A stretch of DNA of 64,000 bases from Klebsiella oxytoca (GCF_009707385.1 NZ_CP046115.1:4836001-4900000), one strand, 5' to 3'; counted from the stretch's first letter, positions 1-12,054 are shown. Program-made: numbers and translations. The notes: generated by a model not told the origin, from the letters alone.

Positions 1-323
1 GTTCAGACGGTGAACGGCTGGGTAAAAATGTCGGTGACGATCTGAATGAAGGCAAACCCACCCTTCCGCTGCTGCACGCTATGCAACACGGCAACTCCGA
101 GCAATCAGCCATGATCCGTGGAGCGATTGAGCAGGGCAACGGCCGTCATCTTCTCGAAGCCGTACTGGAAACGATGGCTACCTGCGGCTCGCTTGAATGG
201 ACCCAAAAGCGCGCGGAGGAAGAAGCTGATAAAGCGATTGCCGCGCTTCAGGTCCTTCCGGATACCCAATGGCGCGAAGCGCTAATTGGCCTCGCCCATA
301 TCGCCGTGAAGCGCGATCATTAA
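1..323 (+). CDS. ispB: Octaprenyl diphosphate synthase, C-terminal part (5'-truncated by window edge)
   Basis: The gene enters from the left edge; the reading frame begins at base 3 and about 106 codons are present. IspB condenses isopentenyl diphosphate units onto farnesyl diphosphate to make the C40 side chain of ubiquinone and menaquinone, in the cytoplasm. The visible part matches the helical C-terminal region of long-chain trans-prenyltransferases (GKNVGDDLNEGKPTLPLLHA, then EEEADKAIAALQVLP) and ends in AVKRDH, as in E. coli IspB. This includes the second Asp-rich site neighbourhood (VGDDLNEGK). The aspartate-rich catalytic motifs further upstream lie outside the window. A 10-bp hairpin follows the stop codon. 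Confidence 0.95.
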   Translation, partial: SDGERLGKNVGDDLNEGKPTLPLLHAMQHGNSEQSAMIRGAIEQGNGRHLLEAVLETMATCGSLEWTQKRAEEEADKAIAALQVLPDTQWREALIGLAHIAVKRDH

Positions 324-334
324 GCCCCCTCTCC

Positions 335-359
335 CTTTCCCGCGTAAATCGCGGGAAAG
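335..359 (+). terminator. Hairpin downstream of ispB
   Basis: A 10-bp perfect stem (CTTTCCCGCG / CGCGGGAAAG) with a 5-base loop starts 12 bases after the ispB stop codon. No clear T-run follows on the plus strand, so it is a likely transcript 3' end or stability hairpin rather than a textbook terminator. Confidence 0.5.
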
Positions 360-518
360 CTCCAGTAAATTCCAAAAAATCTCTTTCCAGCCTCTGGTCT
401 TGATATATTCCTAATATCAAACCCATTAAAAGAACTTGTTAGAACAATACTGGAACTAAAGGTATAGTCATTTTGTCGCCCATTAAGGACGAGCAGAATT
501 TAATTACCCGGAGAATTT

Positions 519-791
519 ATGGATAAGTTCATCGACTGGCATCCGGCGGATATTATTGCCGGATTACGCAAAAAAGGGACGTCGCTGGCAGCTGAATCGC
601 GGCGTAATGGTTTAAGTTCTTCAACTCTCGCCAATGCTTTAACCCGGCCGTGGCCCAAAGGCGAGCTGATTATTGCTAACGCGCTGGAAACCGATCCGTG
701 GGTGATCTGGCCATCGCGCTATCACGATCCTCATACCCACCAGTTTATCGACAGAACGCAAATGATGCGCCAAAGGAAGAATAACAAATAG
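519..791 (+). CDS. sfsB: Ner-like DNA-binding transcriptional regulator SfsB (Nlp)
   Basis: The 90-residue protein matches the small Ner/Nlp helix-turn-helix family related to phage Mu Ner. In E. coli it is linked to expression of maltose genes. The region around residues 10-60 (DIIAGLRKKGTSLAAESRRNGLSSS, then STLANALTRPWPKGE) is the HTH domain. The tail after about residue 65 (WVIWPSRYH) is the conserved WPSRY motif of the family. The start is chosen at the ATG with CCGGAG seven bases upstream. It lies alone between ispB and the oppositely oriented murA. A TATAGT hexamer at 463-468 could be its -10 box, but no good -35 is visible. The physiological role is poorly defined even in E. coli. Confidence 0.9.
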   Translation: MDKFIDWHPADIIAGLRKKGTSLAAESRRNGLSSSTLANALTRPWPKGELIIANALETDPWVIWPSRYHDPHTHQFIDRTQMMRQRKNNK

Positions 792-848
792 AGCGAGGCC
801 GCAGGTAACAGCCCCCGGACCAACGTCAGAGGGCTGCTGCTACAAGAT

Positions 849-2123
<1,275 letters not shown>

Positions 2124-2162
2124 TTAAGAAATCACATTCGCTGCGGGGAACATCCCCACAGC

Positions 2163-2417
2163 TTATAAGCCATTTAGTTTGCGGTCTCGCGCCCACTCCT
2201 GCGGAGTAAACGCTTTAATCGACAGAGCATGGATGCGGTTATCGGCAATATATTCCATCAGCGGGGCGTAGATAGCCTGCTGCTTCTTGACCCGACTCAT
2301 GCCGTCGAACATCTCACCCACAGCAATAACCTGAAAGTGGCTGCCATCGCCAGAGACGTGGACTTCCTGGAGGGAGAGTGCGTTCATCAGCACGGTCTGA
2401 ATTTCATGATTTTCCAT
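2163..2417 (-). CDS. ibaG: BolA-family iron-sulfur/acid-stress protein IbaG (YrbA)
   Basis: This 84-residue BolA-like protein is nearly identical to E. coli IbaG. BolA proteins form complexes with monothiol glutaredoxins and bind or transfer [2Fe-2S] clusters; IbaG is induced by acid. The BolA fold is visible in [21 protein letters not shown] (residues 19-39) with the conserved histidine in the loop, and the C-terminal [12 protein letters not shown]. It lies between the mla operon and murA. A strong hairpin terminator (2489-2519) separates it from mlaB, so it probably has its own promoter in the roughly 130-base gap and runs into murA. Confidence 0.95.
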   Translation of the reverse strand: MENHEIQTVLMNALSLQEVHVSGDGSHFQVIAVGEMFDGMSRVKKQQAIYAPLMEYIADNRIHALSIKAFTPQEWARDRKLNGL

Positions 2418-2488
2418 GGGCTAAATTTATCTGATAGTGAAAACAGCCCAACATCTTAGAGGAAAGTGGCGCTGTCTTAAACAAGCAA

Positions 2489-2519
2489 AAAGCCCCATCG
2501 AAAAGTTTGATGGGGCTTT
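2489..2519 (-). terminator. Rho-independent terminator of the mla operon
   Basis: An 11-bp stem (AAAGCCCCATC / GATGGGGCTTT) with a 9-base loop is followed on the minus strand by a T-rich run (TTTTTGC). It lies 34 bases beyond the mlaB stop codon and before ibaG. Confidence 0.85.
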
Positions 2520-2552
2520 CAGAATAGCTTTAGCAGTAAGGCACTGAAAAAT

Positions 2553-2843
2553 TTATGGGATCATATCGGCAGGAAGGTTATATAGCTTGACCAGCGTTTG
2601 CAGATTCTCACTCTTTCCGATCAGTTTGGCTTCCCGGCCCTGCTGACGCACCAGCGCAATAAAATGCACCAATAGCGCCAGCCCGGCAGTATCCACGCGG
2701 GTCACTGCGCTCAGGTCGATCGCCGACACGCCATCCGTCGCCTGAGCGCGTGCTTCCCACAGCGGGACCAGCAGATCCTGATCCAGCTCTCCGCGCAGCG
2801 CCAGCGTCTCGCCATCGCGAGCCCAGCTTAGCTGTCCGGTCAT
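2553..2843 (-). CDS. mlaB: Phospholipid ABC transporter STAS-domain subunit MlaB
   Basis: MlaB is the small cytoplasmic STAS-domain partner of the MlaF ATPase in the MlaFEDB complex, which moves phospholipids between the inner membrane and periplasmic MlaC to keep the outer membrane asymmetric. The 96 residues show the STAS core IDLSAVTRVDTAGLALLVH (residues 41-59). The Asp-Thr before the conserved helix is where anti-anti-sigma relatives are phosphorylated, and the threonine is needed in E. coli MlaB. The start ATG overlaps the mlaC stop codon by one base, so the two genes are translationally coupled. It is the last gene of the operon. Confidence 0.95.
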   Translation of the reverse strand: MTGQLSWARDGETLALRGELDQDLLVPLWEARAQATDGVSAIDLSAVTRVDTAGLALLVHFIALVRQQGREAKLIGKSENLQTLVKLYNLPADMIP

Positions 2844-3478
2844 TATTTTTTCTGTTCCAGGGTAATCGGCTGCGCGGAGCTTGCCTTCAGCTGTGCGGTC
2901 AGACCATCAACGCCTTTGGTGCGCAGCAGGTCGCTCCATTCATTTTGTTTAGTGGTGATCATGCTCACCCCTTCCGCAATCATGTCGTACGCCTGCCAGT
3001 TACCGGTTTGGGTATTTTTACGCCACTGGAAATCCAGGCGAACCGGCGGACGGCCATTTGGGTCAAGAATAGTTACGCGGATAGGAATAATGGTCGCGTC
3101 ACCCAGAGGCTGTTCAGGTGCAATCTGATAGGTCTGACCGTGATACATCGCCAGCGCCTGGCCGTAGGCCTGCTTCAGATATTCACGGAAGGCGGCAAAA
3201 TAGGCTTCACGCTGGGCCGGGGTCGCTTCTTTGTAGTAACGACCTAATACCAGCGCACCGGCGTATTTCACCTGAACGTACGGCAGCAGCTCCTGATCGA
3301 CGATATCGCGCAGGTAGTTCGGATTAGCCTGGATTTTAGGCTGCTCGTTCTTCAGGCGATCGAAAGTTTTCTGTGCCGCTTCGTCCATAAGCTTATACGG
3401 ATTAGATTGATCCGCAGCGGTCGCCGCAGTTAAGGGGGCGATCGCCAGCATAGCGACCATTAGTAAGCGTTTAAACAT
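2843..3478 (-). CDS. mlaC: Periplasmic phospholipid-binding protein MlaC
   Basis: MlaC ferries a phospholipid across the periplasm between the outer-membrane MlaA-porin complex and the inner-membrane MlaFEDB complex. The 211-residue protein begins with a Sec signal peptide ([21 protein letters not shown], likely cleaved before residue 22, A-D-Q). The mature part is the MlaC/Ttg2D fold, with conserved blocks [30 protein letters not shown] and the C-terminal [18 protein letters not shown]. The start follows AGGAGAGATGAG-type purine-rich sequence. It sits 18 bases after mlaD and overlaps mlaB by one base. Confidence 0.96.
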   Translation of the reverse strand: MFKRLLMVAMLAIAPLTAATAADQSNPYKLMDEAAQKTFDRLKNEQPKIQANPNYLRDIVDQELLPYVQVKYAGALVLGRYYKEATPAQREAYFAAFREYLKQAYGQALAMYHGQTYQIAPEQPLGDATIIPIRVTILDPNGRPPVRLDFQWRKNTQTGNWQAYDMIAEGVSMITTKQNEWSDLLRTKGVDGLTAQLKASSAQPITLEQKK

Positions 3479-3496
3479 GTCTCATCTCTCCTGAAA

Positions 3497-4048
3497 TTAG
3501 TGCGTCGTGCCGGCTGGCTGCGTAGCGTCAGTATGACTCTCTCCAGCAGCCTGTTCATCGCCAGAATTCTTATTGTCGCTACCTTTACTGTTATAAAGGA
3601 ACTGGCCTATCAAATCTTCCAGCACCATTGCGGATTTGGTGTCCTGAATGATGCCGCCATCTTTAAGGATAGATGTTCCCAGTTCAGGGTCTTCAAACCC
3701 GATGTTCATCGCCAGGTACTGTTCGCCCAGCAGGCCGGAAGTTCTGATCGCCAGCGAGCTGGTATCCGGGATGTGGTTGTAGCGCTCATCAATATCGAGC
3801 GCTACGCGAGGCAGGTAGGTTTTAGGATCGAGGGTAATATCCGCCACGCGTCCCACGACAACGCCGCCAATTCTCACCGGAGAGCGTGCTTTCAGACCGC
3901 CAATATTGTCAAAAGTGGCATAAAGCCGATAGGTCGGTTCCGTACGTAAAGAGGTTACGTTTGCCGCCTTCAGGCAGACAAACAGCGCGGCCAGCAGCGC
4001 AACCAGTAAAAATACCCCGACCCAGATTTCATTTTTTCTCGTTTGCAT
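3497..4048 (-). CDS. mlaD: Phospholipid transporter MCE-domain subunit MlaD
   Basis: MlaD is the periplasmic, membrane-anchored MCE protein that forms a hexameric ring on the MlaE permease and gives the lipid channel between the transporter and MlaC. The 183-residue protein has an N-terminal transmembrane helix (about residues 8-27, IWVGVFLLVALLAALFVCL). The single MCE domain (about 35-115) contains LYATFDNIGGLKARSPVRIGG and TSGLLGEQYLA. The tail is Asp/Asn/Ala-rich and low-complexity. The start at 4048 gives MQTRKNEIW, the family start; a longer TTG-initiated reading adds five residues but lacks support. The gap to mlaE is four bases. Confidence 0.95.
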   Translation of the reverse strand: MQTRKNEIWVGVFLLVALLAALFVCLKAANVTSLRTEPTYRLYATFDNIGGLKARSPVRIGGVVVGRVADITLDPKTYLPRVALDIDERYNHIPDTSSLAIRTSGLLGEQYLAMNIGFEDPELGTSILKDGGIIQDTKSAMVLEDLIGQFLYNSKGSDNKNSGDEQAAGESHTDATQPAGTTH

Positions 4049-4052
4049 GAAC

Positions 4053-5655
<1,603 letters not shown>

Positions 5656-5864
5656 AAAATCATCCTTACTAGACACCCATCGGGCTAAGCATGGCGCTTT
5701 CTTTCACCACAAACCCAACATTTTTACAGAATCTTACCTGCCAGGGTTAGCGAAAGCTGGCATTTGTTTTACTTTTGACACACATAAAGTCAAAATTAAG
5801 AATTCGTTACGCTGCCTACGGACGGCCAGCGAGACGACGATTATACCTGAATAAAGGACTTTAG

Positions 5865-6842
5865 ATGCTCTTAGCGACGGCTCTGTTAATTATTGGTTTA
5901 TTGCTGGTTGTCTACAGCGCCGATCGTCTGGTCTACGCCGCTTCAATCCTCTGCCGTATGCTGGGGATCCCCCCGCTTATTATTGGCATGACGGTAGTCA
6001 GCATCGGTACCAGTTTACCGGAGATCATTGTTTCCGCCGCCGCGTCTCTGCATGGGCAAACCGATCTGGCGATCGGAACCGCTCTTGGCTCTAACATCAC
6101 CAACATTCTGCTGATCCTCGGTCTTACGGCTCTGTTTCAACCTTTTACCGTGCATTCTGATATCCTGCGCCGCGAATTACCGCTAATGTTGCTGGTCAGC
6201 GTAGTGGCCGGGTTTGTACTGTACGACGGGCAGCTAACGCGAATAGATGGCCTTTTTTTGCTGGCGCTTGCCATCCTGTGGCTGTTATTCACCATTAAAA
6301 TTGCCCGGCTTGCGGAACGCCAGGGTAACGACAGCCTGACTCGTGAACAGCTGGCGGAGCTACCGCGAGAAGGTTCACTTCCCGTGGCGCTGCTCTGGTT
6401 GGGCGTGGCGATGATAGTGATGCCGATGGCTACGCGCATGGTGGTTGATAACGCCACGGTGCTGGCAAACTTTTTTGCTATCAGCGAACTGACCGTCGGC
6501 TTAACGGTAATCGCCATCGGCACCAGTCTGCCTGAACTGGCAACCGCCATCGCCGGTGCACGAAAAGGTGAAAATGACATCGCCATTGGCAATATTATTG
6601 GCGCTAATATTCTCAATATCGTGCTGGTCCTCGGCCTCCCGGCGTTGATAGCCCCGGGTACCTTTGCCGCCGAGGCTTTTACCCGCGACTATGGCGTCAT
6701 GCTGCTGGTTAGCCTGATATTTGCCGTGCTGTGCTGGCGCCGTAACCAGCAGCCCGGTCGCCTTGCAGGTCTCCTGCTGGTTGGAGGTTTTGTGCTTTGG
6801 TTAGCGATGCTGTACTGGACAGCACCGCTCTTCGTTGAATGA
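5865..6842 (+). CDS. yrbG: CaCA-family Na+/Ca2+ exchanger-like membrane protein YrbG
   Basis: This 325-residue inner-membrane protein matches YrbG of the Ca2+/cation antiporter superfamily. The two inverted alpha repeats are clear: VVSIGTSLPEIIVSAAASLHG at about residue 45 and VIAIGTSLPELATAIAGARKG at about residue 220, each followed by GSNITNILL or GANILNIVL. The acidic residue of each TSLPE motif lies in the ion site of NCX-type exchangers. About ten hydrophobic helices are predicted by eye. The substrate in enterobacteria is not established. The start has AAAGGA eight bases upstream. Its end overlaps the region upstream of kdsD, and it heads the kds-lpt operon. Confidence 0.94.
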   Translation: MLLATALLIIGLLLVVYSADRLVYAASILCRMLGIPPLIIGMTVVSIGTSLPEIIVSAAASLHGQTDLAIGTALGSNITNILLILGLTALFQPFTVHSDILRRELPLMLLVSVVAGFVLYDGQLTRIDGLFLLALAILWLLFTIKIARLAERQGNDSLTREQLAELPREGSLPVALLWLGVAMIVMPMATRMVVDNATVLANFFAISELTVGLTVIAIGTSLPELATAIAGARKGENDIAIGNIIGANILNIVLVLGLPALIAPGTFAAEAFTRDYGVMLLVSLIFAVLCWRRNQQPGRLAGLLLVGGFVLWLAMLYWTAPLFVE

Positions 6843-6856
6843 TTCGGGATAAGATT

Positions 6857-7843
6857 ATGTCACCAACAGATTTGCCAGCGGATTTTGACTTTCAACGGGC
6901 AGGCCGTGAGGTTCTGGAAATTGAACGTGAAGGTCTGGCCCAGCTCGATCAATACATTAATGAAGATTTTACCCGCGCCTGTGAAACCATTTTTCGCTGC
7001 AGCGGTAAAGTCGTCGTCATGGGAATGGGTAAATCCGGTCACATAGGCCGCAAAATGGCGGCGACTTTTGCCAGTACCGGCACCTCATCATTCTTCGTTC
7101 ATCCCGGCGAGGCCGCGCACGGCGATTTGGGCATGGTGACTCCAGGCGATGTCGTCATCGCGCTGTCCAACTCTGGAGAATCCAATGAAATTCTCGCGCT
7201 AATTCCGGTTCTCAAGCGCCAGCAGGTGTCGCTTATTTGTATTACCAGTCGCCCGGAAAGCAGCATGGCGCGCGCGGCAGATATTCATCTGTGCGTAAAG
7301 GTGCCCAAAGAGGCGTGTCCGTTAGGATTAGCCCCAACATCAAGTACGACTGCTGCTCTGGTTATGGGCGATGCGCTTGCCGTCGCGCTGCTGGAAGCTC
7401 GCGGTTTTACCGCGGAGGATTTTGCGCTATCGCATCCTGGCGGTGCTCTTGGCCGTAAGCTACTGCTGCGGGTCAATGATATTATGCACACTGGGGAAGA
7501 AATCCCCCATGTGAGCCTGCAGGCTACGCTACGCGACGCGCTGCTGGAAATCACGCGCAAGAATTTGGGCATGACGGCCATTTGCGATGATGACATGAAT
7601 ATTATCGGTATCTTTACCGATGGCGATCTGCGCCGCGTTTTTGATACCGGCATTGATATGCGTAACGCCAGTATTGCCGACGTGATGACGCGAGGCGGTA
7701 TCCGTATTCGTCCGGGAACGCTGGCCGTTGATGCGCTTAACCTGATGCAGTCCCGTCATATCACCTGCGTGCTGGTTGCCGATGGCGACCGCCTGGTAGG
7801 TGTGATACATATGCACGATCTCCTGCGCGCGGGCGTAGTGTAA
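6857..7843 (+). CDS. kdsD: Arabinose-5-phosphate isomerase KdsD
   Basis: KdsD interconverts ribulose-5-phosphate and arabinose-5-phosphate, the first step of Kdo synthesis for lipopolysaccharide. The N-terminal SIS sugar isomerase domain (about residues 30-180) shows VMGMGKSGHIGRKMAATFAS and ALSNSGESNEI. Two CBS domains follow (about 205-325), with MTAICDDD, GIFTDGDLRRVFD and the C-terminal VGVIHMHDLLRAGVV. The start at 6857 gives 328 residues, the E. coli length, and has GGGATAAG upstream; a longer frame adding six residues would overlap yrbG. Fourteen bases separate it from kdsC. Confidence 0.97.
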   Translation: MSPTDLPADFDFQRAGREVLEIEREGLAQLDQYINEDFTRACETIFRCSGKVVVMGMGKSGHIGRKMAATFASTGTSSFFVHPGEAAHGDLGMVTPGDVVIALSNSGESNEILALIPVLKRQQVSLICITSRPESSMARAADIHLCVKVPKEACPLGLAPTSSTTAALVMGDALAVALLEARGFTAEDFALSHPGGALGRKLLLRVNDIMHTGEEIPHVSLQATLRDALLEITRKNLGMTAICDDDMNIIGIFTDGDLRRVFDTGIDMRNASIADVMTRGGIRIRPGTLAVDALNLMQSRHITCVLVADGDRLVGVIHMHDLLRAGVV

Positions 7844-7857
7844 GTAAGGAAAAAATA

Positions 7858-8424
7858 ATGAATAATGCTGATGCCCTGTTAGCGACCTGCTATGGGCCAG
7901 TGAGCCAGAACTTTATTGACCGGGCGGCGAAAATCCGTTTACTGATACTTGATGTAGACGGCGTCCTTTCCGATGGCCTTATCTATATGGGCAACAACGG
8001 CGAAGAGCTAAAAGCGTTTAACGTGCGCGATGGCTACGGCATCCGTTGCGCCCTGACCTCGGATATTGAAGTGGCGATAATTACCGGCCGAAAAGCTAAA
8101 CTGGTGGAAGATCGCTGCCAAACGCTGGGTATCCAGCATCTGTACCAGGGGCAGTCTGATAAGCTGCTGGCGTTTCATGAACTACTCAATAAACTGGCCG
8201 TTAGCGCCGATGAAGTGGCCTATATTGGCGATGATCTAATCGACTGGCCGGTGATGGCTGAAGTTGGTTTAAGCATAGCGGTAGCCGATGCGCATCCGTT
8301 GCTGCCCCCGCGCGCGGATTACGTTACCCGAATAAACGGCGGGCGCGGAGCGGTACGGGAAGTATGCGATTTGCTACTATTGGCGCAAGGCAAGCTGGAT
8401 GAGGCCAAAGGGCAATCTATATGA
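7858..8424 (+). CDS. kdsC: 3-deoxy-D-manno-octulosonate 8-phosphate phosphatase KdsC
   Basis: KdsC removes phosphate from Kdo-8-phosphate to give Kdo, a core sugar of LPS. The 188-residue protein is a cap-less HAD phosphatase. Motif I is LILDVDGVLSDG (about residues 30-41, nucleophile and acid aspartates both present). Motif II threonine lies in AIITGRKA, motif III lysine in QGQSDKL, and motif IV in YIGDDLIDWP. GRGAVREVCDLLL near the C-terminus is the tail that reaches into a neighbour's active site in the tetramer. The start has AAGGAAAAAATA upstream. The stop codon overlaps the lptC start by four bases (ATGA). Confidence 0.97.
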   Translation: MNNADALLATCYGPVSQNFIDRAAKIRLLILDVDGVLSDGLIYMGNNGEELKAFNVRDGYGIRCALTSDIEVAIITGRKAKLVEDRCQTLGIQHLYQGQSDKLLAFHELLNKLAVSADEVAYIGDDLIDWPVMAEVGLSIAVADAHPLLPPRADYVTRINGGRGAVREVCDLLLLAQGKLDEAKGQSI

Positions 8425-8984
8425 GTAAAACCAGACGTTGGGTTATCATTTTACTATCGCTGGTCGCGCTGATCCTGATCGGCCTGAACCTGGCGAGCAC
8501 GGACGATAGCACCCAGCAAGTGGTCAATCCTGATGACCCAACGTACACCAGCGAGCATACCGATACCGTCGTTTATAGTCCCGAAGGGGCGCTCAACTAT
8601 CGGTTAATCGCTGAACACGTTGAGTATTTTTCCGAACAGCAGCTTTCGTGGTTCGCGAAGCCGGTGATGACCACCTTTGATACGAATAAAGTACCAACCT
8701 GGTCTGTCAAAGCGGATAAAGCCAAGTTGACGAGTGACCGCATGCTGTATCTTTACGGGCACGTTGAGGTGAATGCGCTAACGGCGGATTCTCAACTGCG
8801 CAAGATTACGACGGATAACGCCCAGATAAACCTGGTAACACAGGATGTTACCTCCGATGACATGGTGACGTTATACGGAACAACATTTAATTCCAGCGGC
8901 CTGAAAATGCGCGGGAACCTACGCAGCAAAAATGCCGAGCTGATTGAAAAGGTTAGAACCTCATATGAAATTCAGAACAAATAA
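8421..8984 (+). CDS. lptC: LPS export protein LptC
   Basis: LptC is a bitopic inner-membrane protein that passes LPS from the LptBFG transporter to the periplasmic bridge protein LptA. The 187 residues start with a short basic segment and one transmembrane helix (about residues 7-25, WVIILLSLVALILIGLNLA). A periplasmic beta-jellyroll follows, with SPEGALNYRLIAEHVEYF near its start and VTSDDMVTLYGTTFNSSGLKM near its end, as in E. coli LptC. Its ATG overlaps the kdsC stop codon, and its last 20 bases overlap the start of lptA. This indicates translational coupling through the operon. Confidence 0.96.
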   Translation: MSKTRRWVIILLSLVALILIGLNLASTDDSTQQVVNPDDPTYTSEHTDTVVYSPEGALNYRLIAEHVEYFSEQQLSWFAKPVMTTFDTNKVPTWSVKADKAKLTSDRMLYLYGHVEVNALTADSQLRKITTDNAQINLVTQDVTSDDMVTLYGTTFNSSGLKMRGNLRSKNAELIEKVRTSYEIQNK

Positions 8985-9510
8985 ACTCAGCCTTAAGATT
9001 GCGCTCGCCAGCGCCTTACTGGCCGCCAGCCTGTCGGCACAGGCGAAGACGGGTGATACCGATCAGCCGATCCACATTGAATCCAATCAGCAGTCGCTGG
9101 ATATGCAGGGTAACGTCGTCACCTTTACGGGAAATGTCGTCGTCACTCAGGGAACCATCAAAATCAACGCCGATAAAGTTGTCGTGACTCGTCCAGGTGG
9201 AGAAAAGGGCAAAGAGGTTATCGATGGCTACGGTAATCCGGCAACCTTCTACCAGATGCAGGACAACGGCAAACCGGTGAAAGGCCGCGCGTCAAAAATG
9301 CATTATGAGTTGCAAAACGACTTTGTCGTCCTGACCGGCAACGCGCATCTGGAACAGATCGACAGCAATATCCAGGGTGACAAAATCACTTACCTGGTGA
9401 AAGAACAAAAAATGCAGGCTTTCAGCAATAAAGGCGGGCGCGTGACCACGGTTCTGGTTCCTTCGCAGCTGCAGGACAAAAGTGGCGATCAGTCAAAGAA
9501 AGGTAAGTAA
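8965..9510 (+). CDS. lptA: LPS transport periplasmic protein LptA
   Basis: LptA monomers stack head to tail to form the periplasmic bridge that carries LPS from LptC to LptD. The protein begins with a signal peptide (about 27 residues, MKFRTNKLSLKIAL then ALLAASLSAQA, cleaved near AKTGD). The OstA-like beta-jellyroll follows, with QPIHIESNQQSLDMQGNVV and KITYLVKEQKMQAF. The start at 8965 gives MKFRTNKL, equal to the E. coli N-terminus; the longer in-frame reading from 8944 lies inside lptC and would spoil the signal peptide. It ends six bases before lptB. In E. coli a sigma-E promoter for lptAB lies inside the upstream genes; I could not confirm one here. Confidence 0.95.
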   Translation: MKFRTNKLSLKIALASALLAASLSAQAKTGDTDQPIHIESNQQSLDMQGNVVTFTGNVVVTQGTIKINADKVVVTRPGGEKGKEVIDGYGNPATFYQMQDNGKPVKGRASKMHYELQNDFVVLTGNAHLEQIDSNIQGDKITYLVKEQKMQAFSNKGGRVTTVLVPSQLQDKSGDQSKKGK

Positions 9511-9516
9511 TTCGTT

Positions 9517-10242
9517 ATGGCAACATTAACTGCAAAGAACCTTGCTAAAGCCTATAAAGGCCGCCGCGTCGTGGAAGATGTCAGTCTGACCGTGAACTCG
9601 GGCGAAATTGTAGGCCTGCTCGGCCCAAACGGCGCCGGTAAAACGACCACCTTCTATATGGTCGTTGGCATCGTACCGCGCGACGCAGGGAACATTATCA
9701 TCGATGACGAAGATATCAGCCTGCTGCCGCTGCACGCGCGCGCGCGTCGTGGAATTGGCTATCTGCCGCAGGAGGCCTCCATTTTCCGCCGCCTGAGCGT
9801 TTACGATAACCTGATGGCGGTATTGCAGATTCGTGACGACCTGAGTACCGAGCAGCGTGAAGATCGCGCGAAGGAGCTAATGGAGGAGTTTCACATTGAG
9901 CACCTGCGCGATAGTCTCGGCCAGGCACTTTCCGGTGGTGAACGCCGCCGCGTAGAAATCGCCCGCGCGCTGGCCGCCAACCCGAAATTCATCCTGCTGG
10001 ATGAACCCTTTGCCGGCGTTGACCCCATTTCCGTTATTGATATCAAACGCATCATTGAACACCTGCGCGACAGCGGTCTGGGCGTTCTGATAACCGACCA
10101 CAACGTCAGGGAGACGCTGGCCGTTTGTGAGCGAGCGTATATCGTCAGCCAGGGGCACCTTATCGCTCACGGTACGCCGCAGCAAATCCTTGAAGACGAG
10201 CAGGTTAAGCGCGTGTATCTTGGGGAAGACTTCAGACTCTGA
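9517..10242 (+). CDS. lptB: LPS export ABC transporter ATPase LptB
   Basis: LptB powers extraction of LPS from the inner membrane by LptFG. The 241-residue cytoplasmic ATPase has Walker [13 protein letters not shown] (about residue 37), Q-loop in [13 protein letters not shown], signature [15 protein letters not shown], Walker [14 protein letters not shown] and switch histidine in LITDHNV. The C-terminal [12 protein letters not shown], with the conserved Phe needed for dimer contact, is intact. It belongs to the kds-lpt run, and only 47 bases separate it from rpoN. Confidence 0.98.
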   Translation: MATLTAKNLAKAYKGRRVVEDVSLTVNSGEIVGLLGPNGAGKTTTFYMVVGIVPRDAGNIIIDDEDISLLPLHARARRGIGYLPQEASIFRRLSVYDNLMAVLQIRDDLSTEQREDRAKELMEEFHIEHLRDSLGQALSGGERRRVEIARALAANPKFILLDEPFAGVDPISVIDIKRIIEHLRDSGLGVLITDHNVRETLAVCERAYIVSQGHLIAHGTPQQILEDEQVKRVYLGEDFRL

Positions 10243-10289
10243 TAGGGTAGAGGTTACAGACGTTTTAGCCGGAGATATTGGCCCTGAAT

Positions 10290-11723
10290 ATGAAGCAAGG
10301 TTTGCAATTAAGGCTAAGCCAACAGCTTGCCATGACGCCACAACTGCAGCAGGCAATTCGTCTACTGCAGTTGTCTACGTTAGAACTCCAGCAGGAACTC
10401 CAGCAGGCGCTGGACAGCAACCCGTTGCTGGAGCAAACCGATCTTCACGATGAGGTGGAAACCAAAGAGGCCGAGGATCGCGAGTCTCTGGATACCGTCG
10501 ATGCCCTTGAGCAGAAAGAGATGCCCGAAGAGCTGCCTCTTGATGCCAGCTGGGATGAGATTTATACCGCGGGAACGCCATCAGGAAACGGCATTGATTA
10601 CCAGGATGACGAACTGCCGGTCTACCAGGGCGAGACCACCCAAAGCCTGCAGGATTACCTGATGTGGCAGGTTGAGCTTACGCCATTCACCGACACCGAT
10701 CGCGCCATCGCGACCTCGATCGTCGATGCCGTTGATGATACCGGCTACCTGACTATTTCCGTGGAAGACATCGTTGAAAGCATTGGCGATGATGAAATCG
10801 GACTTGAAGAAGTTGAAGCGGTTCTCAAGCGCATTCAGCGTTTCGATCCCGTCGGCGTGGCGGCAAAAGATTTACGCGATTGCCTGCTGGTTCAGCTGTC
10901 GCAGTTTGCCAAAGAGACGCCGTGGATCGAAGAAGCTCGCCTGATCATCAGCGATCACCTCGATCTGCTCGCCAACCATGATTTCCGCACTCTGATGCGC
11001 GTGACCCGCCTGAAAGAAGAAGTGTTAAAGGAAGCGGTAAATCTGATCCAATCGCTGGATCCGCGCCCCGGCCAGTCAATCCAAACCAGCGAGCCGGAAT
11101 ATGTTATTCCTGACGTACTGGTACGCAAAGTTAACGAGCGTTGGGTGGTTGAACTCAATTCAGATAGCCTTCCGCGCCTGAAGATCAATCAGCACTATGC
11201 CGCCATGGGCAACAGTACGCGCAACGATGCTGACGGTCAGTTTATCCGCAGCAACCTGCAGGAAGCGCGCTGGCTTATCAAAAGCCTTGAGAGCCGTAAC
11301 GACACCCTTCTGCGCGTCAGCCGCTGTATCGTCGAACAGCAGCAGGCCTTTTTTGAACAGGGTGAAGAGTTTATGAAACCGATGGTGCTGGCGGACATCG
11401 CCCAGGCCGTCGAAATGCATGAATCCACCATTTCACGCGTTACCACGCAAAAATACCTGCACAGTCCACGCGGTATTTTTGAGCTGAAGTATTTCTTCTC
11501 CAGCCATGTCAACACCGAAGGCGGCGGCGAAGCATCGTCGACGGCCATTCGTGCGCTGGTGAAGAAATTAATCGCCGCGGAAAACCCGGCGAAACCATTG
11601 AGTGACAGTAAGCTCACCACCATGCTATCCGATCAGGGTATTATGGTAGCGCGCCGAACCGTTGCTAAGTACCGAGAGTCTTTATCCATTCCGCCGTCAA
11701 ACCAGCGCAAGCAGCTAGTTTGA
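10290..11723 (+). CDS. rpoN: RNA polymerase sigma-54 factor RpoN
   Basis: RpoN directs RNA polymerase to -24/-12 promoters of nitrogen, phage-shock and other genes and needs AAA+ activators to melt DNA. The 477 residues match E. coli RpoN in length. Region I (residues 1-50) is glutamine- and leucine-rich ([20 protein letters not shown]). An acidic region II follows, then the core-binding domain. The RpoN box [10 protein letters not shown], which reads the -24 element, lies near the C-terminus. The start at 10290 gives MKQGLQL; a TTG four codons upstream is less likely. The genes downstream (hpf, ptsN, rapZ, npr) are the classic rpoN operon. Confidence 0.98.
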   Translation: MKQGLQLRLSQQLAMTPQLQQAIRLLQLSTLELQQELQQALDSNPLLEQTDLHDEVETKEAEDRESLDTVDALEQKEMPEELPLDASWDEIYTAGTPSGNGIDYQDDELPVYQGETTQSLQDYLMWQVELTPFTDTDRAIATSIVDAVDDTGYLTISVEDIVESIGDDEIGLEEVEAVLKRIQRFDPVGVAAKDLRDCLLVQLSQFAKETPWIEEARLIISDHLDLLANHDFRTLMRVTRLKEEVLKEAVNLIQSLDPRPGQSIQTSEPEYVIPDVLVRKVNERWVVELNSDSLPRLKINQHYAAMGNSTRNDADGQFIRSNLQEARWLIKSLESRNDTLLRVSRCIVEQQQAFFEQGEEFMKPMVLADIAQAVEMHESTISRVTTQKYLHSPRGIFELKYFFSSHVNTEGGGEASSTAIRALVKKLIAAENPAKPLSDSKLTTMLSDQGIMVARRTVAKYRESLSIPPSNQRKQLV

Positions 11724-11745
11724 CCCAACCGATAAGGAAGACACT

Positions 11746-12033
11746 ATGCAGCTCAACATTACAGGACACAACGTCGAAATAACCCCCGCTATGCGTGATT
11801 TCGTTACCGCGAAGTTCAGCAAACTGGAGCAGTTTTTCGACAGGATCAACCAGGTCTATATTGTGTTAAAGGTGGAGAAGGTAACGCAAATTGCGGATGC
11901 CAATCTGCATGTCAACGGTGGTGAAATCCATGCCAGTGCGGAAGGGCAGGATATGTATGCCGCTATCGATGGTCTTATCGATAAGCTGGCAAGACAATTA
12001 ACAAAACATAAAGATAAACTGAAACAACACTAA
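11746..12033 (+). CDS. hpf: Short ribosome hibernation promoting factor HPF
   Basis: HPF binds the 30S decoding centre in stationary phase and, with RMF, converts 70S ribosomes to inactive 100S dimers. The 95-residue length is that of the short HPF of gamma-proteobacteria; there is no C-terminal dimerisation domain. The beta-alpha-beta-beta-beta-alpha fold is seen in MQLNITGHNVEITPAMRDFV, and in EGQDMYAAIDGLIDKLARQL followed by the basic TKHKDKLKQH tail. The start has AAGGAAG about eight bases upstream and lies 22 bases after rpoN. Confidence 0.97.
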   Translation: MQLNITGHNVEITPAMRDFVTAKFSKLEQFFDRINQVYIVLKVEKVTQIADANLHVNGGEIHASAEGQDMYAAIDGLIDKLARQLTKHKDKLKQH

Positions 12034-12054
12034 TTGTCCGGGCAATAGCCTACG